A stretch of 64,000 nt of DNA, from contig JAOWCC010000019.1 of the NCBI GenBank assembly GCA_030867875.1, positions 79,946,861-80,010,860 on the forward strand, written 5' to 3'. The position numbers and the translations under genes are program-made. Below, one piece after another: positions 46,092 through 57,664 of the stretch; the first letter of the stretch is position 1, and each line of letters begins with the position of its first letter. This DNA comes from Actinernus sp. WN-2022. Taxonomy: Eukaryota > Cnidaria > Anthozoa > Actiniaria > Actinernidae. The notes beneath the pieces were generated by a model. That model ran no database searches and was not told the origin of the DNA. It was given only the letters and a program-made list of their open reading frames with translations.

Positions 46092-46799
46092 AAGTTTCAA
46101 GGACACCCAACGAAGTTTTCGGTTAAAAAGCTGTTCGGGAGAGTAAGTTAGCCTAAAACTTTCGGATTTGAAAAAATTATCCCTAGAAAATTGTTTTCTG
46201 AAAGACTGGCTAGAAAATTTGTTTTCAATCCCTAGAAAATTATAGAAGAAAAGGGAGACTAAAAGGTTTCCCCTAAAATATTCGTACGAATTCGTCTGAT
46301 CAATAGTAAGAGTCAGAACGATCCGGAAAAAAACATTCGTTGGAATGAAAAAAAAACCACATATTATCACAAATCATATAGTGAAGCGGCCACCCAAAGT
46401 TTTCGAGAACACATTTTCATTCTCTAAGAAATTCTGACATCTAAAATCCGAAAGAATAAACCTTTAGCAAATGGAGGTCACCTAAATGAATTGCCTAAAG
46501 GAAAAAAGAACCCCTAAAAATTCGTACCTCCACAAAACTTTGCAACATGAAGTTACTTGGGCTAGAAAATTCTTGTTTATGTTCTAGACTACTAACAAAT
46601 TCGTAGGCCGAGTATATTTTGCCATAGTATTTTCGGTTGACGCGATTTCCGCCTAGAAAATCCGAACAGCTAATAGCTTTCTAGAATACGTCAAAAGACA
46701 TAGTAGGCGTCTTAAAATGGCTATATATAGATGCATGAACTGCATAAAACTGGTTTCAAACGAATTTCAAAAAGTACTCGTTGGGTTCCCTTAAAGTTT
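46092..46799 (-). mobile_element. CAAGGGCACCC-family element, inverted copy, 696 bp
   Basis: Element 46098-46793, opposite in orientation to the copy at 41721-45639. The ends CAAGGACACCCAACGA and TCGTTGGGTTCCCTTA are inverted, and AAGTTT flanks both sides. It contains extra sequence in the middle compared with the other copies. Confidence 0.8.
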
Positions 46800-47346
46800 C
46801 CTACTAAACCTGACGCCACTTAGAAGAGTCGTGTATCTGTTCAGTAGCGAGTTTAATGACGGTGATGTAATCAGTCGCATCTGATCTGAAATCACTTTAT
46901 ACTAAAGATGTCCTAACTATGGTACATATACACCCCTCAAAAGTAACTAAACACTGAGTTTAGTACTCGTTGAAATATCGGTTTCATTTCCATTCCAAGT
47001 TTGCCACGTCACTTTTTATTGGAATAAGCATTTAATATAATTATTTTCAATGATAACTGGAAGTAAGCCCAGTTAAGTAGACAAGTACAACATTACCCTT
47101 GGCTCTGACGGCAACAATCTACCATATTTTTTTAAATGATTTGTTAATTCAATGTAAATTGCTTTTAACGAATGCTCTTTCAGTAGATTTAGATTACCAA
47201 GTTTTGCAAAACTATGTACTCTATTTTAATCATCTTTTCGGGATCTTATGAGGATGTCGTTATTTTGTTGCAGGTGATAACTGTGAATTGGTTCGGTGAG
47301 ACTGAAGTTTAGTTATCCCTCGCTGGTTTGTTTTTTGTTCAGTAGT
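46800..47346. other. Non-coding stretch, nothing recognised
   Basis: AT-rich, with no gene or repeat that I can name. Confidence 0.4.
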
Positions 47347-47457
47347 CCCTTTCAGCTTGCCTCAGTGTTGTCTCATTTCAGACCACATGACTTTTCCCTT
47401 GAGTAATGCGTTTTGTTTTTCTGTATCCCAAGACAACAAACAGGCAAGCTGAAAGGG
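47347..47457. repeat. Hairpin of 27-bp arms beside the ISL2EU insertion
   Basis: CCCTTTCAGCTTGCCT plus TGTTGTCT (47347-47373) pairs with AGACAACA plus AGGCAAGCTGAAAGGG (47431-47457). It ends 3 bp before the AT target site of the large transposon. Confidence 0.8.
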
Positions 47458-47462
47458 TCAAT

Positions 47463-47662
47463 ACACGCCTTTCATAAGTTTTACTTCCGGTTACGAAAAC
47501 GAGGCTCCAGGTGGTTTGAAATCCAAGATGGCGGACAACTCCTCAGTCTCAGCTGTAAGTACCTCCAAAAAGAACGCTAAAGGTATGTTATTCAGTACAT
47601 CGCAGCTGAGTTTTGACTTCAGAATCACTGTCAGTTATGTGTAGGTGTAGTCTGCCGTATTT
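47463..47662 (+). repeat. Left inverted repeat with promoter-proximal exon
   Basis: It begins ACACGCCTTTCATAAG. It matches the inverse of 51842-52041, almost perfectly for the outer 170 bp and more loosely to CTGCCGTATTT. It contains an ATG at 47528 and two consensus donors, GCT/GTAAGT at 47555 and AAAG/GTATGT at 47583. Confidence 0.9.
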
Positions 47663-49222
47663 CAATTGATAATTCGCCTGAAATATGGCTACATTTGTGC
47701 AAAGTATCGAAAGGGGTGAGAGCGTGAATGAACCACATAACTTTGATGTTTGTTGTAAAACTACACAGATCAGGACTCAACCACCATGGCTTCAGTGCTA
47801 CCAAAACCACATGTACGAAATACTGTAACCAGAAAGCATTGCTGTGTACCACTGTGTACAAATCACGGCTCAAAAGTTGATCCAGTACACGGTCAAGAAG
47901 TGAGTTACTTCATGTTTCCAGCTGACACAAAACTAAGACGAATATGGCTACAAAAAATAAGAAGGGATGAAGGACAGCATTTCGTTGCTGGAAAGAATAC
48001 ATATGTTTGTTCAGTTCACTTTGAGAAAAGTGACATTTCTAAGAAGCTTACGGGCATCAAGCGCCTTAAGGCAGGAGCATTCCCAACAGTATTTCATTGG
48101 GATCAACGTACCCAAGCGAGGAGAGAAATATTGAAGCATAATTTCCGTGGAAACAATGTCAATGATAGCCATAAGGAGGTAGAGGAGACTGTTGATCATA
48201 CTCACTCGAGCTCAACGGACATCAGTCAAACAACGGAAGGAGAAATTCAAACCCATATTGAAAAACCTGCTTGTCTTATTTTTTCAATATTAAGTTTCCA
48301 AGGAAATGACAAAATGATTTGTTTCTACACAGGTTTCCCATCTTACACGATATTTCAGGTCTTGTATGATTTTTTAAATGTCGGAGATAAGGGAGAAAAT
48401 ATAATTTACTGGAATAATGGTGTTGATGCTAAACAAGATGGGAATACCACTAAGCAGGGGAGACCAAGGCATTTAAATCCTGAAGACGAATGCCTGTTGA
48501 CACTCATGAGATTGAGATTAGGTTTGTTTACAGAAGATTTGGGCTACAGATTTGGGGTATCTCCTGCAACAGTTAGCAGGATCACAACAACATGGTTGAA
48601 CTACATGTATCTCAAACTAGGATGTCTTAACATCTGGCCATCCACAGAAACGGTACGGAAGCATATGCCAAACTCATTCAAAGAAAAATACCCAAATGTT
48701 AGGGTCATTATAGATGCAACAGAAATCAAGGTAGAACAACCCTCTTCCCTAGTCTTACAGTCTGAGCTATTTTCCCAGTACAAAAGCCATTGTACGATGA
48801 AGGGGCTTATTGGTATCATACCATCTGGCCCAGTTGTTTTTGTGTCTCAATTGTATTCCGGCAGTATTTCAGACCGTGAGCTTGTTATTCGTTCTGGGTT
48901 CTTAGATTTGCCATTTGAGAAGGGCGATGCAATTATGGCTGACAAAGGGTTTACGATACAGGACCTTCTAGATCCTCTAGGTGTTAAGTTGAACATTCCC
49001 CCATTTTTAGGGGAAAGGGGGAGATTTAGTCCAGAAGAGGTTATCGAAACGCAGCAAATTGCTGCAGAGCGGATTCATGTTGAACGTGCCATTAATGTTG
49101 TAAAGAACTTTCACATTTTCGATGGGGTTATCCCCCTTGCACTTACAGGTAGTATAAATCAGATGTGGTCTGTGTGCTGTATGCTCACCAACATGCAAAA
49201 CCCTATTTTGTCGGGAGATTGA
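47528..49222 (+). CDS. THAP-DDE (HARBI1-like) transposase, intact
   Basis: Proposed exon 1 is 47528-47582 inside the inverted repeat, ending AAAG/GTATGT in phase 1. Exon 2 runs 47769-49222 after AAACTACACAG and joins exactly in phase, for about 502 residues. An alternative is the ATG at 47786. Domains in order: THAP finger (CCVPLCTNH, YFMFPAD, WLQKIRRDEG, YVCSVHF), variable linker, helix-turn-helix-like LGYRFGVSPATVSRIT, then the DDE core with VIIDATEIKV, GSISDRELV, MADKGF and RIHVERAINVVKNF. THAP should bind the element ends and the DDE core cut and join DNA. The catalytic residues are all present. Confidence 0.9.
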
Positions 49223-49660
49223 TTATTTAATGAGTTAAAGATAGTGTATAAATGATAATCTGTATTCTAAAGTAGTCTAGCTATAACAATAAATACACTA
49301 ATCCATACTCGTCTACTTGTCGTTCATTTTCAGTTTATTGACTTTCTGACCCGGTTCAAAATCCGATTGAGCCAACCCTAGGATAAAGATAATTCTTAGT
49401 TTCGGATATTTCGACTTTAAAAAGCTTTATGCTCTGTCCTGAAGTGTTCATTTTAGTGTGCCCTTTCAAAACATTATGCAAAATCGAATCCTAGATTAAA
49501 GTTTGACCCTGGATCAGCGTTAATCTCCCTTCGAACAACCGAGACCTTACGTATAATGTGATCCTTCAACTTTTTCCTCGACTCAGAATTTTCTGAATGT
49601 CTTAATGCTCCACGATTATTCAATATCAAATCCTGTACTAGCACCCTTTTTGTAATTCAA

Positions 49661-51976
49661 TCATATGTCCCCACCACAAGTCAACTTCCATGCACTGTCA
49701 GCAACTGAAATGAAATGATTTACAAAAAAGTAGGCTAGCTTCATTAGTGTTGTGTTCCAAAAGACTGGATCTTTCTTGATCCGCTCTATGCTTAAGCCTT
49801 CAGTGGTCCATACTACAAAATCACACCAGTCTGTTCCAGTAACAGCTATCTGCCCTTGAACTTGATAGAAATAATTGTGCTCTCTTTTCAAAACAACCTT
49901 ATCATCCACCAGCTTGCAATAAAATCCAGGGGCTTTACTGGCTTCTACTGGCGTTACGTTTCTATATGAATAGGGGCACTTGATCTCAAGCAATCCCTGC
50001 ATTGGAACTGCATTTGGATCTGTAACTTTACCATCAGGAGAGCCACCAAGCCATGAGAAAGCAGGGTTGATTACAAAACCACAACTAGAAATATGAATTT
50101 GTCTACCACTATTTAACATGTATTTCCTATACCGATCTCTGGCAGTGGCTTCATTTGAGATACCCCATTGGATAGGAGCAATATGTGACAGGTCTTTGGG
50201 TGGGGAAACCAAATTCTCCGCGAGTTTCTTCAAATTGCTTCTACGCTTTTCCGCTTTGGTAACAACATCGCCAAACGTCGAAGCTGTGAGTCGAAAGCGA
50301 CGTTCCTTAAACCACTCATCGCTGTCACTTTGTTTAACTGTTGACTGTTCAATCCTGATACTTATTGCCTCATCAGTTTCAATCGACTTAAAGAACGCCT
50401 TATGTTCGTCCAGTATGGGCTCTAAAAATGTAAAAGGTAGGTCTCTCTTCAAAGGGAATGATGGATACAAGTATGTTGTTGGCAGAACTGGGGGCGTAGC
50501 GTTTGTTGCTACGGAAGAAGTATCACATGAAACGCTAAAGTTGCTTTCAGTAAGACCTATTTGGTAGCTTAAGTAAGAACCTCGAGGGGTTTCAAACCCG
50601 AGAAATGTTTTCTCTTTCTCAGTTCTATCGTTTTCTTGAGAGATAATATAACTAAATCCAAACTTGGGATTTTCAGACTTCAAACTGTTAATTAACCTGG
50701 TAAGCTTCACAGGATCGTTACTCCTGTTATTACTCACTCTCGCCTCATACATGGTAGATTTGATCCCATCTTTACCTTTGCCAATTGAATCTGAATCAGC
50801 CTTTTTAGTTTTTTTTACAACAGTTTCCATGATTGGTTCTGGTGCTAGCTTTTTACCTCTGGGTTTATGCCATGCCTGTGGCATCTCTGTGCACGTCAAA
50901 ATAGCTGGTACTTTAGTTAATCCTAATTTCCCATAATGTGCATAAGTATATAACGATGCTATAGTATGATTACAAAACCCCCCAGCACCAGCAGGGCAGG
51001 TACAGTGAGCTACCTCTACATCACAAGTGGTTAGACTGCTAATAATAAATAGTTGGTCGTAGGGCTTATCACGCTTTTTGTAACTTTTGTGACACTTTGT
51101 TTTAGCATACATCCTGCCATGTGATATTGCACATTTAAATTCACAAACGTACTGTTCAATGAAAAACTTGTACCCTTTCTGTAAGGGTTTCAGTGCAGAG
51201 GATGAAAAATTAGAGAAAGCACGACCTGATTTCTTTGCAAAAGACTCAATATGGGTATCGGTAAAAGGCCTGGGGGAATTATCTAAGGATAAACCATATT
51301 CCAAGTTTGGAAACTTCGCCAGGACATGTCTGTGAATTAAATTTGGACGGTCATCCAGTCTAATGGCTGCTGTTTCGCCGGTACTTGTTGCCTGCGTCTT
51401 GTCACTAGTTGACTTCAGCCTTGTCCAATGCTTGTCGTCTGTTGGGTCAACAATAGCTACATCTCTCGATAGTATTTCCCTTGCTCTGTATAAAATCACA
51501 ATAAAGATATCATGCATGAGCTTAACAGCCGATCAGAAATAAACTACAAGATTGTTTGTTTGATGTTATTAATTAACTTACTTTGTATCGAGCGTGGCCT
51601 TTAAATCATTTTGCCTCGGTTTTATTCCACGGCACTTCAGCCAGAAGATTACTTCCGACTTCTTAAAATAGCTCGGATCTTTTCCACTGAATGATGCCCC
51701 CGGAATATCGTCCTCTGTAAGCTGCTGGGACGGCAGACTTAGCTTGGTGTATCCACTTTGTTAGATTCTTCACCTGTCATGCATATTGTACGTAGAATGG
51801 TTGACGACTGAATGCGGCTCTTTTGTACACTAAACATTACTAAAATACGGCAGAATACACATGGACATAAATACAGTGATTCTGAAGTCAAAACTCAGCT
51901 GCGATGTACTGAATAACATACCGTTAGCGTTCTTTTTGGAGGTACTTACAGCTGAGACTGAGGAGTTGTCCGCCAT
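49661..51976 (-). CDS. SWIM zinc finger-YqaJ nuclease, intact, spliced
   Basis: Exon 3 is 51485-49661, after ATTTTATACAG. Exon 2 is about 51742-51582, ending CAAA/GTAAGT and joining exon 3 in phase; it encodes LPSQQLTEDDIPGASFSGKD and a SAP-like helical piece. Exon 1 may be the ATG at 51976 in the inverted repeat, ending GCT/GTAAGT at 51950, also in phase, but the exon 2 acceptor (CACCAAG) is weak. The total is about 670 residues. Exon 3 shows a SWIM finger (CTCPAGAGGFCNH) and a YqaJ core: LTASTFGDV, WGISNE, GGSPDG, LEIKCPY, QVQGQIAVTG. It is likely a DNA-end nuclease of the transposon. Confidence 0.87.
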
Positions 51977-52041
51977 CTTGGATTTCAAACCACCTGGAGC
52001 CTCGTTTTCGTAACCGGAAGTAAAACTTATGAAAGGCGTCT
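51842..52041 (-). repeat. Right inverted repeat with promoter-proximal exon
   Basis: Inverse of 47463-47662. The ATG is at 51976 and the donors are GCT/GTAAGT (exon end 51950) and AACG/GTATGT (exon end 51922). The encoded start MADNSSVSA is the same as at the left end. Confidence 0.9.
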
Positions 52042-52043
52042 AT

Positions 52044-52559
52044 TAGCACGAATTACGAAGTTGGGTGACTGAATATTAAATATACTAATCAAACTCATTA
52101 ATAATTCATGATGGAAAAACAAAGATAAGTGATCAGATTCGTCCTGATTTGCATAACATTTTGCTTCGATTTTCTCGGCCGAAATAGGTCTTATCGCCAA
52201 AATAACTGAAAAACGCCACTCTGTACAATTAGGACGTAGGGTACAATTGGAATGTAAACATTTACTTGAAATTGCTCCAGGTTTGGGGTTTTACTGTTTC
52301 TTCAGAACTGAACATTTCTCACAACATTAATTACAGGGTCTGTTGATGTTTAGTGCCGGTTTTCCTTCTTGATATTATTAGTCGTTCCTGGGAAAGAAAG
52401 CATAAAAATAAGCGAACGGTTTGTTATGGAGAATTTGGCTTTTCAACAGACCAATCCAAGGTAGTAGCCTCTTCTGGAGTCATGAAGTGCAACGAAATGT
52501 TAATCATTGTTTACAGTACATGCCATCTAACCCTTGTGCTCTCGTTATAAACAATAACT
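52044..52559. other. Non-coding stretch, nothing recognised
   Basis: It resumes the target sequence after the transposon; no feature found. Confidence 0.4.
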
Positions 52560-53260
52560 CGACCTTTAGTTAGAGAGTTAGTAATTATAAATTGCTAGGG
52601 GTGTACATATCTAAGGATCTTACCTGGAACGAACATGTCTCCCACGTTGTAATGCTAATAAGCGACTCTATGCATTGCGCACGTTAAGAAAGTGCGGCTT
52701 AAAAGTACGGCAGTTAGTTATTGTTTATTGTACTATCATTAGACCTGTTTTAGAATACGGATCCTCTGTTTGAGCTGCGTTGCCTGTATATCTCAGCGAC
52801 ACAATAGAATCAGTTCAGAAGCGCGCGTTACGTATTACCTCCCTTGTCAGTCTTACGCCGATTCTTTTGTCTGCATCGTGTCTCTCCACGCTTTATCAAA
52901 GAAGAGAACTGATGCTTGCGTGAAGTTCATTACCCGCGCTTGTGGCCTCATCTCCGTTAATTCAGTCCGGTTTGTGCCGCGTCATATTATTCGGCATCAT
53001 TATAATTTGCGTGCTGGCCTCACTTCTGTGGCACCTATTGTGCCCAAAACTAAGCGCTTTCAAAAAATGTTCACCATTAAATACCAGGAACATTTCATTT
53101 AGGATCAGTAGTACGTACATTATATTGGCTATATTGTAGTTATAGATATGCAATTGTAAAAGGCGTAGTGTATATTTGTATGACCTTTCCTTGTAATTCA
53201 GCTAGCTTACTGCAACAAGGAATGAATAAAGTATTATTATTATTATTATTATTATTATAA
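52560..53260 (+). pseudogene. LINE 3' end (CR1/L2-like) with ATT microsatellite tail
   Basis: The plus strand reads LLGVYISKDLTWNEHVSHVV, then after a shift IIRPVLEYGSSVWAALP, IESVQKRALRITSL and RHIIRHHYNLRAGLTSVAPI, the usual C-terminal part of CR1/L2-type reverse transcriptases. GAATGAATAAAG and then (ATT)n at 53230-53258 follow. Several frame breaks. Confidence 0.8.
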
Positions 53261-54604
53261 GGTGATTTCCACCATCTTGTAGGGGGCGCAAACATGGCGC
53301 AATTGCATGAAAAAAATTTACCAGTTCGGTTTGTTGTGCAGGATATATTTTTCCTTCCCGGTCCTCTGCACGAATTGTTTTTGCTAATTGCCCACTCCCC
53401 CCCCCCCCCTCAAGAATATAATGGTCCATCCCTTAGAAATTTGTTACAGGGCAACATTCACAGTTTAATGTGCAAACTACAAAAGCCCCATTTTTGGTTT
53501 CTCAAGAGGTGTTTTCGTTCTACTTGCATTGTATACGATTTCTGTCTTAAATTGCCGCTCTCAATCAACTAGCCTGTGAACAGCATCATCCTATTGATGG
53601 AGAGAAATGGGATGATTATCACCGAACTCCCTGAGACACTCAAGCGTTTTGAAATGAGTAATACAGTACCGTTCGAGACGTGTATTCTGATTGGACCCAA
53701 TATAATCAGGGTTAGAAAACAATTCCAAGACCAACTTGCCCACCGGGCATAGCCAAGTGATACGAAATTGTACTTGCCCGAATCCTCTTCTCACTTGCCC
53801 AAACCATTTTCTCAGGATTCAAAAAGTACTGTCCCCTATCTTAAAAAAAAACCTTGTAGTTTCCCCTCCTTGAAAAGAATGATGCATATAATTGGTATAT
53901 AGGTATGATTCCAGCCATTTGCCACTTTGCTAGAGTAAGTAGGCAACGTGAATTCAAAAACACTTTACAACTTACACAAAGCTTTGTAGCCTCCGAGACA
54001 GCAAAATGGCAGATTTTTCTCTTCATTTAAAACGTTAAAATTAAATGCAGCCCCTCAGATAAATCATTGTTTCAATAACCCTGTTCTGTAAATCAGAGAC
54101 AAAGAACAGATTTATGCTGCAATTATAGTAACGATCGCAAATCCATGAAGTTAAGTTCATGAATCCGGTTCTTTGTAAATATTAAAGCAGCTGTCTGACA
54201 ACTTGATTTTCTTTCTCTTCACTGGAACCCATTCTTACCTGATTGCTTAGTTTTTTACAATAAAATCATTACAATAAAATAATTTCAGCACAGCTGGTGC
54301 CGGTCATCTCTTCTCGCTAGGCTTCCCGCCGTGGAAACAGCATGCTTAAGTATATACGCGGTATGTGATTAGTTGTCTTCATTTTATATAAACCAATCAG
54401 AGTCCTCGTCTTTCTGCCTTTCGACTCGTGAACGAGTGTCGTGAAACGCGTTCAGACAAGTTCTAGTTTCCATATAAATTGTCCAAATACTACGATTTTT
54501 GAGGGGTTTTAAGCAATAAATCTACCCTTTGGAAATATTATATGCAGTGAGGGATATCATGACTCCACTTGCCCAATGGTCAAGTGCCATTCTATAATGC
54601 TTTT
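53261..54604. other. Non-coding, with dispersed ACTTGCCC phrases
   Basis: ACTTGCCC or CTTGCCCA occurs about five times between 53730 and 54580, along with a C-run at 53395-53407. No gene or bounded element is supported. Confidence 0.4.
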
Positions 54605-55708
54605 CCCCCCGTTAAAATGTTGTTGACTATGCAGGTTCTCCACAAAATCGAGCATGGATTTTGGAAATCGACAATAAATGGCTTTTCATTCGCCAAAAAA
54701 GCTTAAAGGGATACCCGAGTGAAAAACACATTTGGGCTCATTTAAAGCATCTTTCAGATGTACTGTATTAAAATTCGATAAAACTTTTTCAGAGTGGAGA
54801 ACGAGCCCCTCAAAGTTGGCCCCGCGAAGACCTGGGGGCCGCCATCTTGTTTACATTAATTCCTGTGATGTTTTTTACGTCACTTCGAATTCGTCCCACC
54901 GGAGTCTTGCGACTTGTTTTCTTTGTAGAATTTTCACACGCTCGGAATTAGAGTAGATTTTCATCGATATGGCAGAGAAATTTCGTACTAGAACAAAAAA
55001 ATTTTGAAGACGATATGGTGAGAGAAGTTCAGATGACTGGGAGGACGAAGAAAAGCATGTAGAAGGCGAGAATATCAGACGAACAACAAAAGGCGACTAC
55101 CGAGCTAGTGCTATACTGGTATTGTGCTATATGATGTAAAGATTCGCTGTGTGTTTTTGAAAACAAGAAAACAAGTCGCTACAAGTTAACCGCAAGACTA
55201 ACCGTGGGACGAAGTTAACCGTGGGACGAAGTGACGTAAAAAACGTCACAGGAATTAATGTGAACAAGATGGCGGCGCCCAGGTCTTCGCGGGGCCAACT
55301 TTGAGGGGCTCGTTCACAACTCTGAAATTTTTTAAATCAAATTTTAATACATTTTCTGAACAAAGTACATCTTAAAGATCCTTTTGAGCCCAAATGTGTT
55401 TTCCCCTTTAAAATTGGACTGAAAAGTGTTGTAAAATCTTTTTTTATTGTAATGGCAAACGCTTGCTTGGTTTTATGCGCCTTAATTCGTAGGTTCGGAA
55501 AATATTCATAAATTACTAGAAGATCAAAAATCCTTGCAGAGTTTAGAAATTTTCTGATTTTGATGACGTCATCATGACGTCACTCGATGACGTCATCAGA
55601 CTACAAGACTTTGCCCTAGGAGTCACATTGACAATAATTATTGCCCACTCTTTAATGTTCCGGGTTTTACGAGGCTGCAAACTTTCCCTAGCAACGGCCG
55701 ATTTAAAT
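54605..55708 (-). mobile_element. Truncated inverted copy of the 39.4-kb TTAA element
   Basis: The outer parts (54605-54706 and 55408-55708) match the first 0.4 kb of the 39.4-kb element in reverse, including the TGACGTCA cluster at about 55563-55600. The end is missing at about 55708, where LINE-B begins. It is interrupted by another TTAA element. Confidence 0.8.
54703..55411. mobile_element. TTAA-flanked MITE nested in the TTAA element
   Basis: Element 54707-55407 (701 bp) with TTAA on both sides and inverted arms of about 190 bp (AACACATTTGGGCTC, GAACGAGCCCCTCAAAGTTG, CGCCATCTTGTT, TTTTTTACGTCACTTCG). Removing it restores the sequence seen at 39.75 kb (AGC-TTAA-AATTGG). One isolated arm copy is at 57507-57635. 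Confidence 0.85.
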
Positions 55709-57435
55709 ACATACACACATACGCTTTATTCATCAGTAATAGCATAAAACAATTTAAAAATACAGAGATTGTAAAAAAGTAAAATGAGATCTAAGTATTT
55801 TATTATTTGTTTGCCACAGTGTACAATAACATAAACAGTATAATTTGAGGGGAAAAAACAGTGACGAGGAAGCCTAAACGAGAAACCGTAAGGCTTATGG
55901 AAGTTCAGGCTTCCCCTTACATACGAGATTACAGATAACTAAATAAACATTAAAGGAGATGGCGGGTACATATATTAAAGCTAAGATAGACAAGGGAGCT
56001 CTGTACATACATTACAGCAAGAGAGTATATAGACAAGGAAGCTGTATTCTAGATGGCAGTAATTAAGTTGTCAATATGACGTTAATAATAATATGTTTAA
56101 GTTTGATTTAAAGTTGTTTTAAGCTAGAAGAATTTGTCAACTCATCGTTTAATGAGTTCCAAAGTTGCGGGCCTTGATATTTAATGCAAAATTGTTTGAG
56201 TCTAGTTCTACAATCTGTGTAGAAGCATTTCTGGTATTATAATTATGTAATTGTTTGCCGGAAGTAAACAGATCATTGAAGCTAGAAGGAAGTAAATGAT
56301 TAGAATAAGAGTACATAAAAATGCCAGTTTGCAGTGAATTGATTTCAAAGGCTTTCAATATCTTTAATCGTTTAAAAATAGGACCCGAGGGAGCATCAAA
56401 ATGTGTGTTTTCTATTGTCCTTACAACACATTTTTGTAGAGGCAGTAGTCTACGAAGATTAGTTGGGTAGGTTGAAGCCCAAACTATATTACAGTAATGC
56501 AAATATGGATAGATTAAAGAGTAGTATAGTGAAAGCAATGATTTCCTAGGTAAGTAAAAACTTGATTTGTATATGATTCCAACTGACTTTGAAATTTTAG
56601 TTGTTATATAATTGATATGAGGTTTCCAGGCTAGGTTTTGATCAATTATAACTCCTAAAAACGAGGTTTGTGATACCTGTTTAATTTTATTACCATCAAT
56701 TAATAGGGGTCAATTGTGTAATTCGGTCTCTGTCGTGATTTAAATACCAGTTTAGTGAACTTTATTTGCTTTAAACCAGGTGGAAACTTTAATCATTTCA
56801 GTGTTGAGTACGTTAAACAAAGAATTAGGATCTTTATGAGACAAAAAAACGTTCGTATCATCTGCAAATAATTTAAAAATATATATATTTGAGGCATTTC
56901 AAATATCATTTATATACAAAAGAAAGAAAAGTGGTCCAAGAATTGAAACCGAGGAACGCCACAAGCGATATTTTGGTATTTTGGTGAGAGCAACTGGAGT
57001 CATTGTATTGTACAAATTGTTTTATGTTCGTAAAATAGCTTTTTACCCATTCAAGAGCGATTTCACGTATACCATAGTGATAGCTGAGCTTATCAAATAA
57101 AATGCGATGGTTAACCGTGTCAAAGGCTTTACTTAGATAATAGATAAATCAAGCAAAATACCAGCAGTAAATTCTTTTTGGTCTATTGCAGTAGATACAT
57201 TATCTAGTAATTGTAAAAGCGCAAATGACGTAGAGTGATTTTTTCTAAATCCATATTGATTGTGATATAAATATCTTTAGCATTTATAAAGTCGTAAATT
57301 CGGTTGTAGACTAAATTTACAGCAACATTTGTAAAATAACTACAGAATCGATTAGCAATTTCTAAAGGATCAGTAATTTCATTATTATTATACATGAATG
57401 TTGAGGGTAGTTTAGACCTGGATTTACGTCTGTGA
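55709..57435 (-). mobile_element. LINE-B, 3' segment (reverse transcriptase remains)
   Basis: On the minus strand, near 57.4 kb, NNNEITDPLEIANRFCSYFT. Further along at about 56.85 kb is the FADDTNVFLSHKDPN region; then, in a clear open segment at 56149-56538, YYSLIYPYLHYCNIVWAST and HNYNTRNAST. Frames are broken in many places. The 3' end is near 55709. Confidence 0.8.
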
Positions 57436-57664
57436 ATTCACAGCATGAAATGACAACTTTACGCTTCTTTATTGAAAACGTAAAGGTGCGTAAAGTTGGT
57501 TGCCATGGGCAACTTTGAGGGGCTCGTTCTCAACTCTGAAAAAGTTTTATCAAATTTTAATACATTTTATGAACAAAGTACATCTGAAAGATGCTTTGGA
57601 GCCCAAATTTGTTTTTCACTCAAGTATTCCTTTAACAAGTAATAGCATGATTCCTCGTAAAATA

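Larger units (their letters stand above)
47463..52041. mobile_element. ISL2EU-like DNA transposon, copy 2 (apparently intact)
   Basis: A 4579-bp element with about 200-bp inverted repeats, flanked by AT (47461-47462 and 52042-52043). It carries a THAP-DDE transposase on the plus strand and a SWIM-YqaJ nuclease on the minus strand, convergent with about 440 bp between their stops. Neither has an internal stop or shift. The gene set and AT duplication match ISL2EU. Gene order relative to the ends is the same as in copy 1, but the terminal repeats are much longer. Confidence 0.9.

Noticed and set aside
47786..47788. ATG at 47786 as the transposase start
   Set aside because: Possible, but an in-phase exon with a strong donor in the inverted repeat and a matching acceptor at 47769 make a spliced start upstream more likely. 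Kept as the alternative.
51485..51517. Start of the YqaJ protein at 51517
   Set aside because: The first residues there are read through an intron end (ATTTTATACAG). An upstream exon joins in phase at 51485.
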